A stretch of DNA of 64,000 nt from Sulfobacillus benefaciens (GCA_003023695.1 PXYW01000004.1:52743-116742), one strand, 5' to 3'; counted from the stretch's first letter, positions 52,302 through 62,314 are shown. The notes: a model not told the origin generated them from the sequence alone. Program-made: numbers and translations.

Positions 52302-53339
52302 TTAATGTTCCAGCCCTGACAACACCAAATTGTGATAAATTGGGCGCAGCCGAACTGGCGCGTTCAAACTCCTTCCAAGGTGCACCCGATTGGTCAATAG
52401 TACCATTGCCACATTGTACGCGGGATCCACCCAAAGGGATGTACCAGTAAATCCCGTGTGCCCCACTGCCTGGTCCGACATCAAGTCTCCAGCCGAAGAA
52501 AGCGGATGAGGTTTTTGAAAACCCCAGGCGCGGAGTTCTCCGGGAATGCCCGTGGTTCGCGGCAACAACCATGCCGCTATGGTCGCAGGGGACAGCCAAC
52601 CCAGAGGAGGACGCAAAATACTTTGGCCAAAAATTAACAGATCCTGCGCAGTGCCGAACAATCCTGCGTGACCGGAAATTCCACCGGCCGAACGGGCATT
52701 TTCATCATGCACGACGCCGGATAAGAAAGTATCCGTGTCCGCATCCCACTCGGTAGCCGCAATAGGGCCGTCGTTTCGTGGACCATACCTGGTTCGGTGC
52801 ATGCCCAAAGGTTTGGCCACTTCTTGGATAAACAGCACGTCCAAAGGAGTTTCCGCAACTTTTTCCACAATATAACCCAACAAAATGTAGTTTAAATCAG
52901 AATATAGCACCCTAGTTCCTGGGGCAAAAAGGCGGGATGCTTTCGCTATCTGCGCAATGCGCGATGTGGTCTCCGACGTCGATGTCAGATCCAGCCAAGC
53001 CGGGAGTCCCGAGGTATGCGTTAACAAATGTGTCAGCCGAATATCATCAAATTCGCGGGGTAAGAATCGGCTCACCAAGTCATCAAATCGGAACGCTCCT
53101 CGTTCCAGCAAACGCATAGCAATGGCCGTCGTCGCCACAACTTTGGTGAGCGACGCCAGGTCAAACAGGGTGTCATCGGTCATGGGCAAAATACTGGGTT
53201 TCAGTTGACGCGAGCCCACGGCCCCCAGCGCTATAATGTCCTTGGCCGTGGCGACGCCATAAACCGCCCCCGGCAATTCTCCCGATTTTACGAGCTCTTG
53301 GATAGCAGACTTAATGCGGTCTTCATACTGCAAATGCAT
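52302..53339 (-). CDS. Beta-lactamase-fold serine hydrolase
   Basis: A 345-residue protein of the class C beta-lactamase/DD-peptidase/esterase EstB family. SxxK is SLTK (LASLTKVVATT), YxN is YSDLNYILLG, and the third box is HTGFTG, in place of KTG, as in many esterases of this family. There is no signal peptide, so it is likely cytoplasmic. AGGGGG precedes the ATG by 8 nt. It lies 12 nt after argS in the leftward operon. Confidence 0.85.
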   Translation of the reverse strand: MHLQYEDRIKSAIQELVKSGELPGAVYGVATAKDIIALGAVGSRQLKPSILPMTDDTLFDLASLTKVVATTAIAMRLLERGAFRFDDLVSRFLPREFDDIRLTHLLTHTSGLPAWLDLTSTSETTSRIAQIAKASRLFAPGTRVLYSDLNYILLGYIVEKVAETPLDVLFIQEVAKPLGMHRTRYGPRNDGPIAATEWDADTDTFLSGVVHDENARSAGGISGHAGLFGTAQDLLIFGQSILRPPLGWLSPATIAAWLLPRTTGIPGELRAWGFQKPHPLSSAGDLMSDQAVGHTGFTGTSLWVDPAYNVAMVLLTNRVHLGRSLNAPVRLRPIYHNLVLSGLEH

Positions 53340-53351
53340 TGCTAAGTCCCC

Positions 53352-55025
53352 CTACATTCTTTCCGGCAAAGATATGCCTAAAAGATCGAGTCCGCTAGTA
53401 AGCACAATCAATACGGCTTCAATTAAGGCCAATCGAGCTTGGCGCAAACCAGGCTCTTCATCGAGTATACGGTGCTCGCGATAAAATCCATGGAAAGCGG
53501 AGGCCAAATCAGTCAAATATCGAGGCACATATTGCGGCGCCCGATCTAATGCGGCACGGGCAATAACATCAGGGAATCGACTTAATAGAATCATCAAAGA
53601 TCGCTCGAGCGGCATATGCAAAAGGCCCAAATCCACTGGCACCGCGCCTTCTGGATCGTTCTGCCATTGGCGCAATATGCCGTGGATACGCGCCCCCGCG
53701 TATTGAATATAGTACACCGGGTTTTTGGCATCGCGAAGCTTGGCCAAATCCAGGTCAAAGTCCATCGGTGTTTCTGGAGCCCGTTCTAAAAAGAAATATC
53801 GGGCTTGATCCACGCCAGCCTCAGCAATGAGATCCTCAAGAGGCACAAAGCTTCCCTTGCGTTTGGACATCCGCACTAATTCATTGCCATTGAGCAAACG
53901 TACGAGTCCTATGATAAGAATTTCTAGGCGTTCTGGAGGGTATCCCAAGGCTTCTACCACCGCGCGCATTCGACCAACGTAGCCGTGGTGATCCGGTCCT
54001 AAAAGGTCAATGACATATTGATAGCCACGATCAAACTTGTCCGCGTGATATGCAGCGTCAGGAACAAAATAGGTCATGGTTCCATCGGATTTCACCATCA
54101 CCCGATTTTTATCGTCGCCAAATTGCTCCGATAAAAACCACCGGGCGCCCTCGCTATTCATCATGTACCCCAACCGATCCAACCGCTCGATAACGGCCTC
54201 GGGCGCATGCGCTTCTCGAAGTTCTTTTTCATGATACCATCGGTCAAACTCTACGCCGAATTGCCTTAACACGATCTCGTGCTGTTTTTGAAATACCCGC
54301 GCTCCGTAGTCTCCTAATAGTTCCCAACTCTGTTCATCCAGTTGTGCTAATGGCACTTCCGGATGATCGCCACGCCATTGTTCTGCAACATCCTTCACGT
54401 AGGCACCAGGATAGACGTTTTCCGGCCATGTGCTCTCCACGTCTTCGCCGGCCATTTCCCGGAGTCGAAGCCATATTGCGTGGCCGAGGGTTATCACTTG
54501 ATTGCCCCCGTCGTTAACGTAGAACTCCCGATGCACAACATATCCGGCTTTGTTCATAATTCTCGCCATACTATCGCCCACGGCGGCGGCTCTGCCATTG
54601 ACAATCACCATGGGTCCCACCGGATTTGCGGAAACAAACTCGATCAACACTTTTGCCGAATGTCCCACATCACTGGCCCCATACCGTTCGCGGTTCACCC
54701 TGACATAATTAATCACCTCGGCTAGCCACCGAGTGTGTAAGGTGAAATTTAGAAATCCGGCACCCGCTGCTTCAACATGTTCGACAATGCCATCGTGCGG
54801 CCAACTTTCCGCTAGTTCGGCCGCCAATGCCTTAGGCACAATTTTTGTTATTCGAGCCACCTTAAGCGCCACGTTGGACGTCAAATCCCCATGTCCCTCT
54901 TCGGTTGGCCGCTCCACACTGATATAAGAAGCGAGTTCTGCAAAACCCTTGTCTTGCAACATTCGGTCCAGGGTCTGCGCAATATGCGCTTGCGCCTCCC
55001 CCATCCGAGATAACACCGTCATCAT
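53352..55025 (-). CDS. argS: Arginyl-tRNA synthetase with altered HIGH motif
   Basis: A 557-residue class I synthetase. The N-terminal Add-1 region, the ANPVGP segment, YVNDGGNQ, the RMSKRKGSFVP loop (KMSKS equivalent, about residue 400) and a C-terminal anticodon-binding DALR domain are present. The HIGH signature, expected as PLHVGHGRGAA, reads PMVIVNGRAAA, so both histidines are absent. Otherwise the gene is intact, with GGAGG before ATGATG. It could belong to a divergent ArgS clade or be altered in activity. It lies directly downstream of agmatinase in an arginine/polyamine operon. Confidence 0.88.
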   Translation of the reverse strand: MMTVLSRMGEAQAHIAQTLDRMLQDKGFAELASYISVERPTEEGHGDLTSNVALKVARITKIVPKALAAELAESWPHDGIVEHVEAAGAGFLNFTLHTRWLAEVINYVRVNRERYGASDVGHSAKVLIEFVSANPVGPMVIVNGRAAAVGDSMARIMNKAGYVVHREFYVNDGGNQVITLGHAIWLRLREMAGEDVESTWPENVYPGAYVKDVAEQWRGDHPEVPLAQLDEQSWELLGDYGARVFQKQHEIVLRQFGVEFDRWYHEKELREAHAPEAVIERLDRLGYMMNSEGARWFLSEQFGDDKNRVMVKSDGTMTYFVPDAAYHADKFDRGYQYVIDLLGPDHHGYVGRMRAVVEALGYPPERLEILIIGLVRLLNGNELVRMSKRKGSFVPLEDLIAEAGVDQARYFFLERAPETPMDFDLDLAKLRDAKNPVYYIQYAGARIHGILRQWQNDPEGAVPVDLGLLHMPLERSLMILLSRFPDVIARAALDRAPQYVPRYLTDLASAFHGFYREHRILDEEPGLRQARLALIEAVLIVLTSGLDLLGISLPERM

Positions 55026-55040
55026 AAAACCTCCACACTA

Positions 55041-55907
55041 CTACTGGGGAATCCCTGCGGCCAACAGCGCCTCCCGAACCATTTTCGCAGCCAACACTCC
55101 TGATCGTTGGGAAAGATCCGCTTGAGGCATCGCCTCAACTAGATCCATACTCACCACGTCCAACTGGTCCAATAATTGAAGCGCAGCCAGTGCTTCTTGC
55201 GAAGTGATGCCACCGGGTTCGGGGGTTCCGGTGCCCGGCATGAATGCTGGATCAATTACGTCAATGTCTATCGTGACATAGATGGGGCGTCCCCGCAACT
55301 CGCTCAGGACGCCACTGAGGGGTTCCAGTACCTTTTCCGGATACAATCGGGTATGGTGTTTAGCAAATTCGGCTTCTTGCGCTGTTCCTGAGCGAATGCC
55401 AAATTGATATAAATGACCGGGGGCCAATTTTTCTGCCACCCGCCTTAACACTGTTGCATGAGAAAACCGCTCACCTAGGTATTCATCGCGTAAATCCGCA
55501 TGGGCATCCCAGTGCACGACGACCAAATCTGGATATTTCTTAAGTGCTGCTTCTACCAAGGGAAGCGTCACTAAGTGCTCGCCGCCAAGCCCGAAAAATC
55601 TTTTCCCCTGAGACAGAATCTCGTCAGCTGCGCTACCAATCTGTTCTAAACTTTTTGCCACATTACCAAACGGCAACTCCAAGTCCCCGGCATCATGCAC
55701 CGTCATTTGGGCGAGATCTCGCTTTTGACTCCAGGAATATGTTTCAATGGCATAAGAGCTTTCCCTAACACGAGCTGGCCCAAACCGGGAACCCGGTTGA
55801 AATGACGCAGTGAAATCCATGGGAATCCCAAAATAAATCCAGTCGGCCTCGTCCCATGAGCTATCCATTCCCAAAAAACGATCCGTGCGATAAAATCCGT
55901 TCATCAT
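55041..55907 (-). CDS. speB: Agmatinase/ureohydrolase
   Basis: A 288-residue manganese enzyme of the arginase family that releases urea from agmatine or N1-aminopropylagmatine. The metal-binding signatures are GGEHLVTLP, VVHWDAHADLRDEY and VTIDIDVIDPAFMPGTGTPE, whose Asp/His residues hold two Mn ions. Its start overlaps the spermidine synthase stop (TGATG), so translation is coupled. The order speE-speB resembles the thermophile route in which aminopropylation precedes urea removal. Confidence 0.92.
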   Translation of the reverse strand: MMNGFYRTDRFLGMDSSWDEADWIYFGIPMDFTASFQPGSRFGPARVRESSYAIETYSWSQKRDLAQMTVHDAGDLELPFGNVAKSLEQIGSAADEILSQGKRFFGLGGEHLVTLPLVEAALKKYPDLVVVHWDAHADLRDEYLGERFSHATVLRRVAEKLAPGHLYQFGIRSGTAQEAEFAKHHTRLYPEKVLEPLSGVLSELRGRPIYVTIDIDVIDPAFMPGTGTPEPGGITSQEALAALQLLDQLDVVSMDLVEAMPQADLSQRSGVLAAKMVREALLAAGIPQ

Positions 55908-56728
55908 CAGCGAACCAGGTCTTCAATAAATCGGGGCAGGACAAAACAGCTCTGTTGCAATTTTGGAGTCCAATACCGGGTGGGCATGTCAAACAACTCG
56001 GGACGTACTTGAGTGGTCATTTCTCCTTTGGCTCCCAGCGTAAAGCTCCATAGTCCACTGGGATAGGTGGGAACGGACGCAAGATAGAGTCGAGTGGTGG
56101 GAAAGGCAGAGCGCACACCATGAAATACACGTTGCACTAAATGTGGGTGCAGAAATGGCGATTCGGACTGTGCCACCATAATCCCATGTTCCCCCAAAGC
56201 CTCAAAGATGCTTTGGTAGAATTCTGGCTTAAACAGGCCCTCTGCTGGTCCCACCGGATCGGTCGAATCCACGATGATCACATCATAATTTGAGGCTTCT
56301 TTGACCCAGGCTATGCCATCGGTGTAATGCACAAAAGCTTTATCGTGATCTAAGCTCACGGAAATCTCAGGGAAAAACCGTTTAGAAGCCGCTACTACTT
56401 TATCATCGATTTCAATCAAGTGAGCTTCCTCCACAGAGGGGTGCTTCAAAATCTCGCGAATCGATCCGCCATCCCCACCGCCAATGACGGCAACTTTTTT
56501 GGGATTAAGGTGCAGTGATAGCGGCACATGAGTAATCATTTCATGATAAACAAACTCGTCGGTAATGGTGGTTTGCACCGCTCCGTCAAGTGTCAGCATT
56601 CGGCCATACGCTTTTGTGTCCAATACCGCCAATTCTTGATAGGCAGTCTGCTCGTGCCACAGCACCGACTGCACCCGTAATCCCAAGCTCACGTCTTCGG
56701 TTTGATTCTCCGTAAACCAAATGTGCAT
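55907..56728 (-). CDS. speE: Spermidine synthase family aminopropyltransferase (paralogue 2)
   Basis: A 273-residue aminopropyltransferase. Motifs: DEFVYHEMI, IGGGDGGSIREILK, IEIDDKVV and VDSTDPVGPAEGLF, the standard catalytic-site sequence. Between arginine decarboxylase and agmatinase it may use agmatine to give N1-aminopropylagmatine, as in Thermus, or putrescine to give spermidine; the sequence cannot separate these. AAGGGAG precedes the ATG. A second, more divergent copy lies at 34270. Confidence 0.92.
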   Translation of the reverse strand: MHIWFTENQTEDVSLGLRVQSVLWHEQTAYQELAVLDTKAYGRMLTLDGAVQTTITDEFVYHEMITHVPLSLHLNPKKVAVIGGGDGGSIREILKHPSVEEAHLIEIDDKVVAASKRFFPEISVSLDHDKAFVHYTDGIAWVKEASNYDVIIVDSTDPVGPAEGLFKPEFYQSIFEALGEHGIMVAQSESPFLHPHLVQRVFHGVRSAFPTTRLYLASVPTYPSGLWSFTLGAKGEMTTQVRPELFDMPTRYWTPKLQQSCFVLPRFIEDLVR

Positions 56729-56749
56729 TGCGAATATTCTCCCTTTCTC

Positions 56750-57211
56750 CTAATACCAGAGGGCCACTGCGGCAAATGCGCACCCAATAGCCTCTACGCG
56801 ATGTTCTACTGCACGAATCACTAGTCTTTGAAGTTCCCGCTCCCGTGCCTTAAATGCCGCCCTGGCCATTAATGCCACCTGTTCTTCCGCTTCATCCTTA
56901 GAACATCGACCAGAGAACTCCATAATTACCCCATATTGTGAAGGATCGCCGATGGCAATAGCCACCGCGGCCGCAATGACCTCCCCCGGAGATTCTGACG
57001 TAATGGTGCCATACGCTGTCGGCATCAACTGTCCCGGAATGATCTCCAACTTGTCCATTTCTTGCGCGTACGGGGGCAAGATGGAACTCACCCGCAGCAA
57101 ATTGACGTTGCCAATACCGGACGCCAGCAGGGCGTTATCAAAGGCATTAAGCCTTGTCGGCCCTTCAGCCGCCCCTGCAAGTACGGTAAATTTTTTCGGG
57201 GTCTCCAACAC
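56750..57211 (-). CDS. pdaD: Pyruvoyl-dependent arginine decarboxylase
   Basis: A 153-residue PvlArgDC, which makes agmatine from arginine. The self-cleavage site is the Ser-Ser of LLRVSSILPP; cleavage makes the pyruvoyl group on the second Ser. Other family features are GTGTVLETPKKFTV at the start, GIGNVNL, and the conserved Glu in IMEFSGRC. GTG 57211 follows AGAGGAGG by about 9 nt and is preferred to an upstream ATG at 57256. First gene of the leftward polyamine operon. Confidence 0.92.
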   Translation of the reverse strand: MLETPKKFTVLAGAAEGPTRLNAFDNALLASGIGNVNLLRVSSILPPYAQEMDKLEIIPGQLMPTAYGTITSESPGEVIAAAVAIAIGDPSQYGVIMEFSGRCSKDEAEEQVALMARAAFKARERELQRLVIRAVEHRVEAIGCAFAAVALWY

Positions 57212-57423
57212 GGTGCCCGTTCCTCCTCTTGATGGTTCAGCCAAAATTCTTCGCACATTATAGCAGACGCATGTTAGGATACAACGTTTCGTCTCCGTAG
57301 CATACCCGCAACCTACTAATTTTAGAGAAAAATTCCTTCATTGCAATGGACTGTCGCAACTTGGCCATACTACGACCAAACACACAGAACCAGAGACCAT
57401 TCAACCTAGTGGAGGTATTATTA

Positions 57424-59508
57424 ATGGAAACTCGAAAATCGCGTCATCAAAAATCGTCCCGAGTATCCCAGTATCGTGCCCGGATCGCTAAAAAAATCCG
57501 CAATACTGCGGCGGTCATCAGTTTACCGGTATTGGTTGCCGGAGCTACTGCCATATTATTGCCCGTCGCTTGGCTCGCCCTGCCCACGCCAAATTTACCT
57601 GCCGATACCTCGATTTATGATCAAAAAGGCCGATTGGTTAGTGTGCTTTATGCCACTGAAAACCGTATGCCAATCCCCTATAGTCAGATGCCTGCGGTCA
57701 TGCAAAATGCTTTAGTAGCCATTGAAGACAACACTTACTGGGTCGAACCGGCTATTGACCCCGTGGGCATTTTGCGGGCGGCCATCGTCGACATCTCATC
57801 ACGCCAAATATTGCAAGGTGGCAGTACCATTACCCAGCAACTGGCGAAAAACCTCTACCTGTCGGACGTTCGGACCTTTTCTCGGAAATTCAAAGAACTT
57901 TTTTTTACAATCAAACTGTCCACCATGTTTGATAAACGGCAAATCATCAGCATGTACCTCAACGATGTATATTTTGGGCAAGGCGCCTATGGCATCCAAG
58001 CGGCCAGTCAGGTGTATTTCGGCCATGGGGCGGCAACCCTGTCACTGCCGGAGGCCGCCTTATTAGCTGGGTTGGTCAATGCCCCGAGTTATTATGATCC
58101 CTATACTCACCCTGGTGCTGCAGTAGCGCGTCGCAATCTCGTGCTGCATCAGATGATGGTCTTGCATTACATTTCCCCGGCCGAGGAAGCTGCCGCCATC
58201 AATACCCCGCTCTCGTTGGGAGGAGGCCCACCCATCGGGGATCGGGCTCCCTACTTCACAAAATTTCTGAGCGACCAACTCGCCCAACTTGATCCATCCG
58301 TGGCCAAGCACCTTTATGATGGGGGATATTCCATCACCACGACCATGAACTGGACCATGCAGCAAGCGGCTCAGCGCGCAGTCGCGGACTATATGCCTCC
58401 CATTTCTAAGGTCAATGGCGTATACGAGCCGGAAGTAGGCCTCACAGCTATTGATCCTAAAAATGGCTACGTTGAGGCTATTGTTGGAGGAGACAACTAT
58501 GCGAATTCTCCCTTTGATCGGGCGACGCACGCATTGAGGCAACCCGGATCCACGATGAAGTATTTCCTTTATACGACAGTGATCAATGATGGGTATTCCA
58601 CCTCTGCGGTTCAAGATTCCGCGCCGGTACGGTTCCCGGCAGGAAATGGGAAATGGTATGTGCCCCATAACTATGGCCATGTGTATAATGGTCCTTTGCC
58701 CATCCGCTACGCGATAGCACTTTCCGACAATATTTGTGCAGTAAAGTGGATGAATGTCGTGGGTCCACCGGCCATGATTAGAATGGCGCATATAATGGGC
58801 ATCACTAGCCCGTTGGCCGACAACTTGACTACAGCCCTTGGGTCTTCTTCAGTAACCACATATGAAATGGCGCGTGGGGTATCTACCATTGCCAACGGTG
58901 GATACCGGGTGCGTCCTCTTTGTGTCTTAAAGGTGGTTAATGCCCAAGGCCACACAGTGTTTTCTCAAAGCCCCCACCTTACCCGGGTCATTACGCCCCA
59001 GGTGGCCTATGTGGTGGGGAATTTGTTTCATGCGCCACTTTTAAATCCCCGAGGAACCGCCCACGACCTCCATTCAATATTTTCCCGACCAGCCGCTGCC
59101 AAAACAGGAACATCGTCACAACAAAGAGACGCGTGGCTCGTGGGATTCACTCCCCAATTGGCAGCGGCAGTGTGGGTAGGCAACGACAATTATTCCCCGC
59201 TTGGTTTGACCGGGGATTTGGGGGCTGGACCAATCTGGGCTCATTTCATGAAATGGGCCTTAGTCAATCAACCGGTAGAAACGTTTACGAAACCCCCAGG
59301 CATCGTTACCCGCACGGTGTGCACAAAGACAGGCCTCTTAAGCAATGGCTGCTGCAATACGTATACAGAAGTGTACATTCGGGGCCACGAACCCACTAAG
59401 TTTAGCCCCGGGTGTGGCTACCTTGGCAAGACCGGTAGCGCCAATCCCGCCGCCCCCACTCCGGGTAAAAATTTGTTGCAGCAAATATTAAAGTCGCTGA
59501 CTCCGTAG
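57424..59508 (+). CDS. Class A penicillin-binding protein (PBP1a type)
   Basis: A 694-residue bifunctional peptidoglycan synthase. One N-terminal membrane anchor (about residues 25-48) precedes the GT51 glycosyltransferase domain: EDNTYW (catalytic Glu), GGSTITQQLAKNLYL, RKFKELF and YLNDVYFGQGAYGIQAA. The transpeptidase domain follows with SxxK STMK (QPGSTMKYF), SxN SDN and KTGTSS. The C-terminus has four Cys residues and a Pro/Asn-rich tail. GGAGG precedes the ATG by 8 nt. Divergent from the polyamine operon. Confidence 0.93.
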   Translation: METRKSRHQKSSRVSQYRARIAKKIRNTAAVISLPVLVAGATAILLPVAWLALPTPNLPADTSIYDQKGRLVSVLYATENRMPIPYSQMPAVMQNALVAIEDNTYWVEPAIDPVGILRAAIVDISSRQILQGGSTITQQLAKNLYLSDVRTFSRKFKELFFTIKLSTMFDKRQIISMYLNDVYFGQGAYGIQAASQVYFGHGAATLSLPEAALLAGLVNAPSYYDPYTHPGAAVARRNLVLHQMMVLHYISPAEEAAAINTPLSLGGGPPIGDRAPYFTKFLSDQLAQLDPSVAKHLYDGGYSITTTMNWTMQQAAQRAVADYMPPISKVNGVYEPEVGLTAIDPKNGYVEAIVGGDNYANSPFDRATHALRQPGSTMKYFLYTTVINDGYSTSAVQDSAPVRFPAGNGKWYVPHNYGHVYNGPLPIRYAIALSDNICAVKWMNVVGPPAMIRMAHIMGITSPLADNLTTALGSSSVTTYEMARGVSTIANGGYRVRPLCVLKVVNAQGHTVFSQSPHLTRVITPQVAYVVGNLFHAPLLNPRGTAHDLHSIFSRPAAAKTGTSSQQRDAWLVGFTPQLAAAVWVGNDNYSPLGLTGDLGAGPIWAHFMKWALVNQPVETFTKPPGIVTRTVCTKTGLLSNGCCNTYTEVYIRGHEPTKFSPGCGYLGKTGSANPAAPTPGKNLLQQILKSLTP

Positions 59509-59825
59509 TCTAGGGGGGTCATGGTTGAGACGATTACGACCATCTGGTGACTCGCAACATCTAGAGTTTACTTACTTTACCGCCTTGATGGCTATACTAA
59601 TGATCTTGAACCCGTTACAACGCAGAGGACAAATGTTGCCGATATTGGCCAAATACACCACGCTATGCGCTTTGGCCGTGACTGGGCTATTCTCTGCGCC
59701 TATGGACGATATAAAGTGATGGGCTAGCCTAAACGTTGACTCACTGCGGTCTCGTATCAAAAGCAGTTGCCTTCGGATCCATTTTTTGGTTCAATGTATG
59801 CTGAATACAAGGGAGGGCATCGGAA

Positions 59826-60041
59826 ATGGCTCCTAAATGGGCCTCGTTCCTCGGATTGTGGACCATCTTTTGGGCCTCTATGAGTGTGGGTACCAGCCGT
59901 CTGTTGCATACTTCCTGGTGGAGTGCGTGGCTCTCGGCAGAAATCGGGTTTCTTCTCGTGTGGTCCTTCGCACGGCGCTATGGCCTTATTCCCCAGAAAA
60001 GGCCCTGCCATGACTCTTCGCACAACCCATTAATTAAATGA
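59826..60041 (+). CDS. Small two-helix membrane protein
   Basis: A 71-residue protein with two likely membrane helices (FLGLWTIFWASMSVG and AEIGFLLVWSFARRY) and a polar C-terminus. GGGAGG lies 9 nt before the ATG, which is the main support. No family recognised. The region between the PBP gene and this start contains no other supported gene. Confidence 0.5.
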   Translation: MAPKWASFLGLWTIFWASMSVGTSRLLHTSWWSAWLSAEIGFLLVWSFARRYGLIPQKRPCHDSSHNPLIK

Positions 60042-60712
60042 TCCTGGCTGGTCGACACGGTTCACCTAAAACCCTACGCCCTGGATGATGATGCGTCCGA
60101 ATTTCGGCTAAGCACGGGGTTTTTTCCTAATCGTCCTGTCGCCAGCATGGTTGCCGACACTCCGGCTGCAATCCCAAAAGCGCCCATCTCCGAACGGCGA
60201 GAGGACAATTTTTGCATTACCGTGCCAACCAGAGATCCGAGCGCCCGCCGCGTTCTCTCGCTGGCCGGTTAACACGGTACTTGTCACAAAAACTCAATGG
60301 CGGGAGTGACCGCAACAGACACGGCAATAAATGCCCACCCGCGAACCTATGGCATTGTGCCTAAAGCCAGCATAATGAAGGCCACGCTGGTCATGAGTAC
60401 AGCGCACGTACCCGACCGGCGTTGCCAGGCATAGCCCAATAGCTGGGCGAAACAAATTCTAATCCGAGCGCAATGAAATTGAGCGCAATCCACCCATAAA
60501 ATGCGCTGGGGCGGATCAGGCGTCTGGAACGGCGACGCTATGGCTTGATCCGAGACTGATGGATGCAAGCGACCCACTAGGAGCGCGGGCGTCACAAATG
60601 CGGCGGCAACCAGACAAAACGGCCGATGGGTCCTGCGCACGGCAATGCCACCCCAGGCCCTCTGTTATTACATTGGTGTCAGCCAAATCTCGCAAAACAA
60701 CATGATACCCAG
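60042..60712. other. Decayed region, possible MFS transporter remnant on minus strand
   Basis: Minus-strand frames broken by stops and shifts include the membrane-like stretch GWIALNFIALGLEFVSPSYW followed by AMPGNAGRV, which resembles a central helix pair of major facilitator transporters. Another fragment reads FCLVAAAFVTPALLVG. No intact frame or ribosome site remains, so the identification is weak. Confidence 0.35.
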
Positions 60713-62314
60713 TTACCAACACGCCACATGCCCGTCTGCTCTAGATTCGGTGGCTCCCATCAATACTCCTGACGGTAAGCGCCAAACAATTTGCCCTCGA
60801 CCAAATAAACCAGCATCTGTCGTAACCGTAATCTGGTGGCCGCGTCTTTCCAACTCGGTGATTATAGGCTGAGGCATTGCTGCTTCCACGACGACCGTTT
60901 TTCCTTGGCTCCAGTAGAATCGCGGCGCATCGAGAGCAGCTTGTGGATTCAAATTTTCTGTCAATATCCGGCTCAATACCTGGACGTGCCCTTGTGGCTG
61001 CATGAAGCCACCCATAACCCCAAAGGGGCCTACCGGTTTTCCATGGTGCGTTAAAAATCCGGGAATTATCGTATGATAAGGTCGCTTTCCCGGCACCAAG
61101 CTGTTGGGGTGGTTCGGGATCAGAGTAAACAGATGACCCCGATTTTGGAGTGCAATGCCTGTATTGGGCACAACCAGCCCCGATCCAAAACCCGAATAAT
61201 TGCTTTGGATATAGGACACCATATTGCCCTGATTATCGGCCGCAGCCAAGTACACCGTACCGCCGGGTCTTGGTGATCCCGCCCCCCTCTCCTCCGCCCG
61301 TTCGCCAATAAGATTCCGTCGGCTATTCAAATAGTCGTCAGCCAACAAATCTTCAGCAGCAACTGTCATGTACCGCGGATCCGCCACAAATTTTTGGGCA
61401 TCCGCAAAGGCTAGCTTGAGGCATTCAATTTGTTGATGGATTCGTTCGGCTTCGGAAGAATAGGGCAACTCCTCCAATATTTTCAATGCCATCAGTGCAA
61501 TTAGCCCTTGGCCATTGGGTGGAAGTTCCCACACTTCATAGTCATGAAATTCCACAGATAACGGAGTGACCCATTGCGGATAAAAAGCGGCCAAGTCCGA
61601 TAAGGTCATCACGCCTCCAGTGCTCTGAGAAAATTCCACAATTTTTTGCGCAAGTTTTCCACGATAAAAAGACTCTGCATTGCTGACAGCTATCTCCTCT
61701 AGCGTGTTCGCATGATCTGTCGAATTCCAGAGCTCGCCAGCCTTTGGCCCCCGGCCCTGCGGCGCGAACACCCGAAACCATTCTCTAAACTCAGGCCCGG
61801 TCAACGTAGAGGCATACTGTTCGTAAGCACGCTGCCAAAAGAACGACACAGTGGGAGAAACCGGATATCCTTCCCGAGCCATCCTTATCGCAGGTTCCAG
61901 CGTCACGGTCAACGGTAAAGCACCAAAACGAGACGCTAATTGAGCCCATGCCCCAGGAATTCCCGGTATCGTCACGGGTGCCCATCCATGAGGCGGCATT
62001 GTGTCAAATCCCTGACTGCGTACCCATTGATCCGTCAAAGCTTGGGGGGCAGGGCCGCTGGAGTTTAGACCCCAAAGAGTGCCCTGTGCCCAGATGGTGG
62101 CAAAAGCATCTCCCCCCAACCCATTGGATGTGGGTTCCACCACAGTCAAGCAGGCTGCCGTGGCGATCGCCGCGTCGATAGCATTGCCGCCTTGTTGCAT
62201 GATGGCTAGTCCTGCTTGGGCAGCTAATGGATGCGAGGTGGCAACCATGGCGTTTTGACCGTAGACTACCGTGCGCCGCGACGGGTAGGGATACAAAGTG
62301 GCATCGAAATTCAC
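60713..62314 (-). CDS. Gamma-glutamyltransferase-family protein
   Basis: A 533-residue Ntn-hydrolase precursor. The N-terminal half carries GGNAIDAAIATAACLTVVEP and GLGGDAF; the likely self-cleavage Thr (about residue 350) is in PGGTVYLAAADNQGN, followed by YSGFGSGLVVPNTG and HTIIPGF. There is no signal peptide, unlike classical secreted GGT, so it is probably cytoplasmic like YwrD-type members that act on glutathione-like or gamma-glutamyl compounds. GTG 62314 follows GGAGG by 9 nt. Confidence 0.88.
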   Translation of the reverse strand: MNFDATLYPYPSRRTVVYGQNAMVATSHPLAAQAGLAIMQQGGNAIDAAIATAACLTVVEPTSNGLGGDAFATIWAQGTLWGLNSSGPAPQALTDQWVRSQGFDTMPPHGWAPVTIPGIPGAWAQLASRFGALPLTVTLEPAIRMAREGYPVSPTVSFFWQRAYEQYASTLTGPEFREWFRVFAPQGRGPKAGELWNSTDHANTLEEIAVSNAESFYRGKLAQKIVEFSQSTGGVMTLSDLAAFYPQWVTPLSVEFHDYEVWELPPNGQGLIALMALKILEELPYSSEAERIHQQIECLKLAFADAQKFVADPRYMTVAAEDLLADDYLNSRRNLIGERAEERGAGSPRPGGTVYLAAADNQGNMVSYIQSNYSGFGSGLVVPNTGIALQNRGHLFTLIPNHPNSLVPGKRPYHTIIPGFLTHHGKPVGPFGVMGGFMQPQGHVQVLSRILTENLNPQAALDAPRFYWSQGKTVVVEAAMPQPIITELERRGHQITVTTDAGLFGRGQIVWRLPSGVLMGATESRADGHVACW

